NCBI GenBank assembly: GCA_017965125.1
Contig: JAGCQO010000055.1
Coordinates: 1-7,127, forward strand
Direction: 5' to 3'
Length of the DNA: 7,127 nucleotides
Source of the DNA: Paludibacteraceae bacterium
Lineage (GTDB): Bacteria > Bacteroidota > Bacteroidia > Bacteroidales > Paludibacteraceae
Of the stretch, positions 1-4,432 are shown one piece after another. The notes below the pieces were generated by a model that had not been told where the DNA came from, ran no database searches, and saw only the letters and a program-made list of their open reading frames with translations. How positions within the stretch are numbered: the first letter of the stretch is position 1; the number at the start of each line of letters is the position of its first letter. The position numbers and the translations under genes were made by a program.

Positions 1-275
1 ATCTGAGGCTTGATTTCCTTGAAAAGATTCACGAGCAACGACGAGTGAGGCAGAGTCGTGTAAGGACTAAGTCTCTTGTCTTCCGCTTTGTAAAGGGTAT
101 CGACGCCATAAGGGAAAACCTGCGCATCGACTTCAGAAAGGTCGGCTGCCGCAGCCACCGCTTCCAGCTTGCAGCCTATCTGAGTGGCCAGTTTGCGGCC
201 TTTTGTCAATAATTCCAATGAGACATCGGCAACTGTCGTGCCTTCCATCTCAAGATATACTATAAGGTTGTCCAT
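1..275 (-). CDS. etfA: Electron transfer flavoprotein alpha subunit, N-terminal part (partial)
   Basis: This is the first 91 codons of the larger ETF subunit; the gene leaves the window at its left edge. It was read by hand: the ATG is the complement of 273-275 and the frame stays open to base 1. The protein begins MDNLIVYLEMEGTTVADVSL and continues with LTKGRKLA, GCKLEAV, FPYGVD and LPHSSLLVNLFKEIKPQ, typical of the N-terminal domain I of Bacteroidales EtfA. EtfA pairs with EtfB in the cytoplasm and passes electrons between acyl-CoA dehydrogenases or other flavoenzymes and their partners. The FAD-binding C-terminal domain is outside the window, so the ETF class cannot be checked here. It lies 36 bases downstream of the etfB stop, consistent with cotranscription. 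The family call is firm from the sequence match and the etfB neighbour. Confidence 0.93.
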   Translation of the reverse strand, partial: MDNLIVYLEMEGTTVADVSLELLTKGRKLATQIGCKLEAVAAAADLSEVDAQVFPYGVDTLYKAEDKRLSPYTTLPHSSLLVNLFKEIKPQ

Positions 276-311
276 CTGTAGATTTAATTATTAGAGGCTT
301 ACGCCAGTTCG

Positions 312-1184
312 TTATCCGATTATGTTCTTTGTTATGAGCTCCTTAATCAGCGAGTCGATATCCTCGTCGCTGTCGGCCATTCTCTTGCTTTCCTTTGCCT
401 GGAACGACACGCTCTCGATGCCCTTAACCTTAGAAGGCGAACCGCTCAGACCGAGCATCTCTATCTTTGTGTCTATGTCAGCGACACCCCACTCGTCTAT
501 GCAGAGAGCCTTGTCGCGGCTAAACACTTCCGGATACTTAGGTTCAGTGCCGTTCAGTTCCGATGGCACAACAGCCCTCTTGAACCTCATGACTCTCTTG
601 GCGTTACGGCTGCGGCACTCCGCTGCAGAGCCGTTCACTGTTATCACGATAGGATACGGAGCCTTGACCAGCTCTGTTCCCTTCTCCAAACGACGCTTCA
701 CTGTAACGTGTCCGGCCTCCACAGCCACAATTTCCTCTGCGTATGTCACCTGAGGCAGACCGAGCTTCTCAGCCACCTGCGGACCCACCTGGGCTGTGTC
801 GCCGTCTATCGCCTGACGACCGCACACGATAATGTCAACCTTGCCGAACTTCTTTATGGCGCAGCTCAACGCATAAGATGTGGCAAGCGTGTCAGCGCCG
901 GCGAACTCTCGTCCGCTCAGCAATGCTCCGCCGTCGGCGCCACGATACATGCTCTCGCGTATAATCTCAGCCGCTCTCGCCGGTCCCATCGTCAGGACTC
1001 TCACCGTCGAGCCCTCATATCTGTCTTTAAGTCTTAAAGCCTGCTCCAAGGCATTCTTATCTTCAGGATTGAAGATCGCAGGCAATACTGCACGATTCAC
1101 AGTGCCGTCTTCCTTCATCGCGTCCTTACCAACGTTTCTGGTGTCAGGCACTTGCTTTGCTAATACTACAATGTTTAGTCCCAT
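312..1184 (-). CDS. etfB: Electron transfer flavoprotein beta subunit
   Basis: Small ETF subunit, 290 residues, within the usual 250-290 range. The N-terminus MGLNIVVLAKQVPDT is the standard start of the family, which fixes the ATG at 1184. FNPEDKNALEQALRLKD (about 38-54), LTMGP (64-68), FAGADTLATSYA (94-105) and CGRQAIDGDTAQVGP (121-135) form the nucleotide-binding alpha/beta domain. The C-terminal arm GLSGSPSKVKGIE (about 245-257) reaches onto EtfA in known structures. The 121-135 segment and the C-terminal SGSP segment resemble clostridial and Acidaminococcus electron-bifurcating ETFs, in which EtfB carries an FAD instead of AMP; canonical mitochondrial-type ETFs have a different segment there. 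Bifurcation is therefore an inference from sequence type. The acyl-CoA dehydrogenase partner is not in the window. A sigma-ABfr -7 box lies 57 bases upstream. Confidence 0.96.
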   Translation of the reverse strand: MGLNIVVLAKQVPDTRNVGKDAMKEDGTVNRAVLPAIFNPEDKNALEQALRLKDRYEGSTVRVLTMGPARAAEIIRESMYRGADGGALLSGREFAGADTLATSYALSCAIKKFGKVDIIVCGRQAIDGDTAQVGPQVAEKLGLPQVTYAEEIVAVEAGHVTVKRRLEKGTELVKAPYPIVITVNGSAAECRSRNAKRVMRFKRAVVPSELNGTEPKYPEVFSRDKALCIDEWGVADIDTKIEMLGLSGSPSKVKGIESVSFQAKESKRMADSDEDIDSLIKELITKNIIG

Positions 1185-1240
1185 ACTTTATTTATATGTG
1201 TTTTTAGATTAGATCTCGTTTTAAGACATCATTATTCATA

Positions 1241-1248
1241 CAAATATA
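1241..1248 (-). promoter_or_regulatory. Predicted -7 box for etfBA
   Basis: The minus strand reads TATATTTG, a full match to the Bacteroidetes TAnnTTTG element, with the G 57 bases from the etfB start codon. No convincing TTG or TTTG sits 19-21 bases further upstream; the nearest TTTG is only 13 bases away. This is therefore a half-supported promoter, predicting a leader of about 50 bases. Confidence 0.5.
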
Positions 1249-1454
1249 ACAACCACGCCCGCAAAGAGACTTTTGTTTTGCATGTTATAGAGCAATTTTT
1301 GCAGAAAAAAAACATTTTTGTGCAATATGGCCGAAAACGACATTTCAAGCAGCATCATCAGCGCCTCTTGATTGTTAAAAATATGTTATAAAACACATTA
1401 TTTTCACTGCCGCGTATAATATCCGCCAAACCATTACGTTTTAAAATCAAAGAA

Positions 1455-1484
1455 GCTTTACAAAGCATTACAGAACGTTACACA
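1455..1484 (+). repeat. Three tandem 10-bp TTACA direct repeats
   Basis: GCTTTACAAA, GCATTACAGA and ACGTTACACA follow one another without a gap and share the pattern RCNTTACANA. The TTACA cores begin at 1458, 1468 and 1478, one helical turn apart. The array ends 25 bases before the ATG of the plus-strand ORF at 1510. The first unit also contains the inverted repeat GCTTT-AC-AAAGC (1455-1466). Direct half-sites 10-11 bp apart are the kind of target bound by OmpR/PhoB-family response regulators; that link is inference only. Confidence 0.5.
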
Positions 1485-1509
1485 AAGGAATAGAAAAAGG
1501 ATTGCCGCT

Positions 1510-1698
1510 ATGAAGAAACTTTACAAGCACAGGAAAGCCGCACAGAAAGCGGCCGACTTCAACCGCGACATAAGAGAGGCGCTGTCGGGCAAAAACATGA
1601 AAAGCCCAAGCAAGCTGTCACTGTTCCTTGTGATGCAATTCGCCAATTCGTTCACGCCTTCACTCATCCCAGTAAGGCAAATCAGCACCATCAACTAA
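1510..1698 (+). CDS. Hypothetical 62-residue basic protein (doubtful)
   Basis: I do not recognise this protein. It opens MKKLYKHRKAAQKAADFNRD, a strongly basic, probably helical stretch of about 30 residues, and ends with a mixed polar/hydrophobic segment (SLFLVMQFANSF, about 37-48) and a proline-containing tail. There is no signal peptide, Cys motif or recognisable domain. In its favour, codons are compatible with the neighbours (many GCC, GAC, TTC and AAG), TTACA repeats sit just upstream, and a symmetric terminator hairpin begins 27 bases after its stop. Against it, it is short, has no good promoter or ribosome binding site, and its hairpin is already explained by the converging tRNA gene. 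It is the only plus-strand protein candidate here that is not antisense to a known gene. It could be a real small protein, a gene remnant or chance. Confidence 0.38.
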   Translation: MKKLYKHRKAAQKAADFNRDIREALSGKNMKSPSKLSLFLVMQFANSFTPSLIPVRQISTIN

Positions 1699-1725
1699 GG
1701 ACACACATCAATAAGATATGGGCAT

Positions 1726-1760
1726 AAAAAAACAACATCCTTTTGGGATGTTGTTTTTTT
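1726..1760. terminator. Bidirectional rho-independent terminator
   Basis: AAAAAAACAACATCC (1726-1740) and GGATGTTGTTTTTTT (1746-1760) are exact reverse complements around the 5-base loop TTTTG, giving a possible 15-bp stem whose outer part supplies seven U residues in either direction. On the minus strand it begins 11 bases after the tRNA 3' end and would end that transcript, plus any readthrough from the thrA operon. On the plus strand it would end transcription of the 62-codon ORF. Confidence 0.92.
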
Positions 1761-1771
1761 GTTCAAGTTTG

Positions 1772-1845
1772 TAGCGAGAGGCGGGCATGATCCGCCGACC
1801 TCATGATTATGAATCATGCGCTCTAACCAGCTGAGCTACCTCGCC
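1772..1845 (-). tRNA. tRNA with CAU anticodon, probably elongator tRNA-Met
   Basis: The minus strand folds into a complete 74-base cloverleaf: acceptor GGCGAGG with TCTCGCT (G-U at 1-72 and 7-66), D-arm GCTC/GAGC with loop AGCTGGTTA, anticodon stem CATGA/TCATG with loop TTCATAA, variable loop AGGTC, T-stem GGCGG/CCGCC, and discriminator A73. The anticodon is CAU. It lacks the C1-A72 mismatch and the three G-C pairs of the anticodon stem that mark initiator tRNA, so it is an elongator Met tRNA or, less likely, the tRNA-Ile whose C34 is modified to lysidine. The 3' CCA is not encoded; the DNA continues CAA. The T-loop reads ATCATGC, with A54 and U58 instead of the near-universal U54 and A58. 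It has its own promoter and terminator. Confidence 0.95.
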
Positions 1846-1862
1846 ATCAGATTTGAGCGGTG

Positions 1863-1895
1863 CAAAGATAAGGATTAATTCCCGAACTATGCAAA
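1863..1895 (-). promoter_or_regulatory. Sigma-ABfr promoter of the CAU tRNA
   Basis: The minus strand carries TTTG (complement of 1892-1895), a 21-base spacer and TATCTTTG (complement of 1863-1870), a full match to both Bacteroidetes promoter elements. Predicted transcription starts near 1858, about 13 bases before the mature tRNA 5' end. The -33 box lies only 11 bases past the stop codon of the upstream mutase gene, so the tRNA could be made from this promoter and also by readthrough of the operon. Confidence 0.8.
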
Positions 1896-1906
1896 TCTGA
1901 GCATAA

Positions 1907-3307
1907 TTATTTTTCAGCAATTATCTTCACCTGCTCTATCACTTTCTGAGCGAGCTCATTTGCTCTCGCCATGGTCGATGCCTCGGAATACACCCTTATG
2001 ATTGGCTCCGTGTTGCTCTTGCGCAGATGAACCCACCCGTCAGGCATATCTATTTTCACGCCGTCAATGTCGTTTATCTCGTTGTTCTTGTCTTCAGAGA
2101 ACTTGTTCTTCACCGCAACCAAGATGGCGTCAACGTCCATGTCGGCAGTCAAATCGATGCGGTTCTTTGAGATTTCGTAGTTTGGATAAGTGGCTCTCAG
2201 CTCGGAAGTCTTCTTGCCGCTCTTAGCCAGCAATGTGAGGAACAAAGCGACTCCGACCAAGGCGTCTCTGCCGTAGTGAAGCTCTGGATAGATGACGCCG
2301 CCATTGCCCTCGCCGCCTATGACGCAGTTTGTCTTCTTCATCTGCGACACGACGTTCACCTCGCCTACAGCCGCCGCCGAATACTCACAGCCGGCATATC
2401 GACGTGTGACGTCTCTCAGGGCTCTCGAAGAGCTCAAGTTCGACGCCGTGTTGCCTTTCGTGTGTTGCAAAACGTAGTCTGCAACCGACACGAGCGTATA
2501 TTCCTCGCCGAACATCGTTCCGTCCTCGTTGATTATCGCGAGACGGTCCACGTCTGGGTCAACGACGAAGCCGACATTCGCGCCCTCAGTCTTCATTCTG
2601 TCTGCTATCTCGGTCAGGTTCTGAGGTATAGGCTCAGGATTGTGCGCGAAGTTTCCTGTCGGCTCACCGTTCAGCACCACAACGTCATCCACGCCGATAG
2701 CCTTCAGCAACTTAGGTATAGCAATGCCGCCAACCGAGTTCACTGTATCTACAACAACCTTGAAACCAGCCTTCTTTATAGCGTCAACATCAACAAGCTT
2801 CAACTTCTTGACCATCTCCACGTGCTTGTCGGCGTAATCCGCAACAACCTCAACCTTGCCGAGCGAATCGACATCAGCAAAATCAAAATCCTCCTTCTCG
2901 GCTATCTCAAGAACGTCATTGCCTTCCTCCTTGTCCAGGAACTCGCCGTCCTTGTTCAAAAGCTTGAGCGCATTCCAGTGCTTTGGATTATGGCTCGCAG
3001 TTATGATTATTCCGCCCGACGCTTTCTCGTTGGTCACTGCCAATTCCGTAGTCGGAGTCGTAGCCAAATCTATGTCAACAACATCGACACCCATGCCGAC
3101 AAGCGTTCCTATGACAACATCCTTGACCATCGGACCAGACATTCTCGCGTCTCTGCCGACAACCACTTTTCCCGCACCGCCGTACTTGCGCTTGTTCCAA
3201 GTGGCATACGCAGCCGTGAATTTCACAATGTCCAATGGATTAAGTCCGTCACCCGGCTTGCCGCCTATGGTTCCTCTGATTCCCGAAATAGATTTTATAA
3301 GTGTCAT
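1907..3307 (-). CDS. glmM: Phosphoglucosamine mutase / phosphohexomutase-superfamily enzyme
   Basis: A 466-residue cytosolic alpha-D-phosphohexomutase with all four active-site loops: TASHNPKHWN with the phosphorylated serine at S105, the metal loop DPDVDR (D250, D252, D254), the sugar loop GEGNGG (332-337) and the phosphate loop RKSNTEP (429-435) followed by IIRVYSEA. Bacteroidales proteins of this type are usually called GlmM, interconverting glucosamine-6-phosphate and glucosamine-1-phosphate for UDP-GlcNAc, peptidoglycan and LPS. However, GEGNGG and SNTEP differ from the GEQSGH and SGTEP of Escherichia coli-type GlmM and look more like archaeal-type mutases, and the protein is about 20 residues longer than E. 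coli GlmM, so phosphomannose or phosphoglucose activity is possible. It is the last protein gene of the minus-strand run, 30 bases after the DUF4827-type gene. MTLIKSISGIRGTIGG is a typical start. Family is certain, substrate is not. Confidence 0.93.
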   Translation of the reverse strand: MTLIKSISGIRGTIGGKPGDGLNPLDIVKFTAAYATWNKRKYGGAGKVVVGRDARMSGPMVKDVVIGTLVGMGVDVVDIDLATTPTTELAVTNEKASGGIIITASHNPKHWNALKLLNKDGEFLDKEEGNDVLEIAEKEDFDFADVDSLGKVEVVADYADKHVEMVKKLKLVDVDAIKKAGFKVVVDTVNSVGGIAIPKLLKAIGVDDVVVLNGEPTGNFAHNPEPIPQNLTEIADRMKTEGANVGFVVDPDVDRLAIINEDGTMFGEEYTLVSVADYVLQHTKGNTASNLSSSRALRDVTRRYAGCEYSAAAVGEVNVVSQMKKTNCVIGGEGNGGVIYPELHYGRDALVGVALFLTLLAKSGKKTSELRATYPNYEISKNRIDLTADMDVDAILVAVKNKFSEDKNNEINDIDGVKIDMPDGWVHLRKSNTEPIIRVYSEASTMARANELAQKVIEQVKIIAEK

Positions 3308-3337
3308 ATCGAAAAATATGTATGTGTATGTCGTTAA

Positions 3338-3865
3338 TTATTTATTAGCCAGTCTTATTGTCATCTCGTAAAGGTATGGAGTGACTGCGTTCATATCTGT
3401 CGAGTTGGCTATTCTTGAAGGCAGAATGAACTTTGCCTTCGCGCCATGGAAATGCATTATGCCTATCGCCTCGAGAAGTCCGGTTGACGCATCGGAAGAC
3501 GCTCCGTAAACAATCTCGTGCGGGTCTTTCGTATAGTCGAGAACGACCTCCGGGTCAACGTCAAGCGTCTTTTTCAGATAAGACGCCTGTATCTTCATGT
3601 TCGGAAGAATCGAATCGCCAGTGTCGCCAAGCTCATCAATGTGGATATACAAGCCGGAAGCCGTCTTGTAGTAAACATTGTCCTCCCACACGCTGTCGGC
3701 AGGATAAGACGAGATGACCTTTATGCCGTTTCTGTTTATGTACGCCTTTATTTGCGACTTTTCCGCATCAAGCAATTTCTCATAATCGCTGTTGCCGCAC
3801 GACGTAACAGCCAAAGAGAAACACGCCGCCACAACGGCAATCACGATTTTCACGAATTTATTCAT
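3338..3865 (-). CDS. DUF4827-type lipoprotein with a degenerate FKBP-like fold
   Basis: A 175-residue envelope lipoprotein. I prefer the ATG at 3865 (MNKFVKIVIAVVAACF); the frame extends two codons further only by using TTG. A hydrophobic signal segment ends in the lipobox VTSC, with C23 as the lipidated residue. The mature part begins GNSDYEKLLDAEKSQIKAYI and then GIKVISSY and SGLYIHIDELGDTGD, the layout of Bacteroidetes DUF4827 proteins. Set beside the preceding FKBP, the C-terminal parts run in parallel: GLLEAI with GFAEGL, KFILPSRIAN with IIVVPSILAY, and VTPYLYEMTIRL with the IPP...LVYDVISV stretch. The tyrosine and IPP residues that shape the FKBP pocket are missing, so isomerase activity is doubtful and a chaperone or binding role is only a guess. 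It starts 12 bases after the FKBP stop. The family name is from memory of the sequence pattern; the function is unknown. Confidence 0.85.
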   Translation of the reverse strand: MNKFVKIVIAVVAACFSLAVTSCGNSDYEKLLDAEKSQIKAYINRNGIKVISSYPADSVWEDNVYYKTASGLYIHIDELGDTGDSILPNMKIQASYLKKTLDVDPEVVLDYTKDPHEIVYGASSDASTGLLEAIGIMHFHGAKAKFILPSRIANSTDMNAVTPYLYEMTIRLANK

Positions 3866-3877
3866 CCACAAAAGTTT

Positions 3878-4432
3878 TTATCTGTTTCTGCTTGTCTTTG
3901 CCACACTTATCACATCATAGACCAAGGTCGCTCTTGGCGGTATCTTCTCTCTGTCGCCGAGCGCGCCGTAGGCAAGTATCGAAGGCACGACGATAATCGC
4001 CCTGTCACCCACCCTCAGGTTGGTCAATCCCTCTGCAAAACCGGTCTGTCTCCTTTCCTTTCCGACCTCTATGACGTCCGCGTCTCTGCCTGTCAGGTCA
4101 TAAAGCACAGTGCCGTCGGTCAGCTTCACGCGGTAATTGACTTCCAACAAGTCGCCATACCTCACCGAGTCGCCTTTGGCCTTGTCATCCTTAGGCTGAA
4201 TCCAGATTCTAACGCCTGTGCCCGTCACCCTGAAATCCTTGCCGGAGTTCTCGGTGTACTTCTTTATGTCTTCCTCCTCCATGTCGCCGAGCATTGTGTT
4301 CATCTCCATTATCTTTTGCGGAGTCGAATCCACAGCCGCATACTTGTTTGAAGGCAGTTGCGCTTTTTTGTCGCACGACGCCAGAAGCACAAGGACAGAT
4401 GCCGCGAACAGAAGTCTTTTCATATCCGACAT
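3878..4432 (-). CDS. FKBP-type peptidyl-prolyl cis-trans isomerase lipoprotein
   Basis: A 184-residue membrane-anchored prolyl isomerase. Its signal peptide MKRLLFAASVLVLLASC ends in the lipobox LASC with C20 as the lipid site, so it acts outside the inner membrane. A linker with an acidic helix (MEEEDIKKY, 51-59) leads to one FKBP domain from about 92 to 178: GDLLEVNYRVKLTDGTVLYD, GFAEGLTNLRVGDRA (131-145), VPSILAYGALGD (149-160) and IPPRATLVYDVISV (164-177). Most FKBP12 pocket positions seem to be kept, with Y155 matching Tyr82 and Y172 matching Phe99; F132 replaces Trp59, as in many bacterial members. The first ATG overlaps the thrA stop as TAATG, suggesting coupled translation; the ATG three codons later, directly before the basic signal-peptide start, is an alternative. 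It resembles the GldI/FklB-type lipoproteins of Bacteroidetes, but nothing here ties it to gliding. Confidence 0.92.
   Translation of the reverse strand: MSDMKRLLFAASVLVLLASCDKKAQLPSNKYAAVDSTPQKIMEMNTMLGDMEEEDIKKYTENSGKDFRVTGTGVRIWIQPKDDKAKGDSVRYGDLLEVNYRVKLTDGTVLYDLTGRDADVIEVGKERRQTGFAEGLTNLRVGDRAIIVVPSILAYGALGDREKIPPRATLVYDVISVAKTSRNR

Larger units (their letters stand above)
1185..1509. other. AT-rich intergenic region between etfB and the 62-codon ORF
   Basis: These 325 bases hold no convincing coding frame. Visible items are the etfB -7 box, a near-perfect AT-rich inverted repeat (TGCAGAAAAA at 1300-1309 and TTTTTGTGCA at 1315-1324, one mismatch, 5-base loop), and three tandem TTACA decamers at 1455-1484. 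The inverted repeat lacks a GC-rich stem and a following T-run on either strand, so it does not look like a terminator; an operator upstream of etfB is possible but unsupported. On the plus strand, TACGTTTT at 1435-1442 matches seven of eight -7 positions but lacks a -33 partner. Confidence 0.6.

Noticed and set aside
322..1212. Several plus-strand frames opposite etfB
   Set aside because: All are antisense to a complete, conserved EtfB and show no family features.
1300..1324. AT-rich inverted repeat as a terminator
   Set aside because: The arms contain a mismatch, the stem has little GC, and no T-run follows on either strand at the end of a gene.
2276..3337. A 353-codon open frame on the plus strand
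   Set aside because: It is antisense to the phosphohexomutase, which has all four catalytic loops. The frame has no recognisable motif.
3866..3871. TTG start giving a two-residue longer DUF4827-type lipoprotein
   Set aside because: The ATG at 3865 gives a normal signal peptide with a basic start; a TTG just ahead of it is unnecessary.
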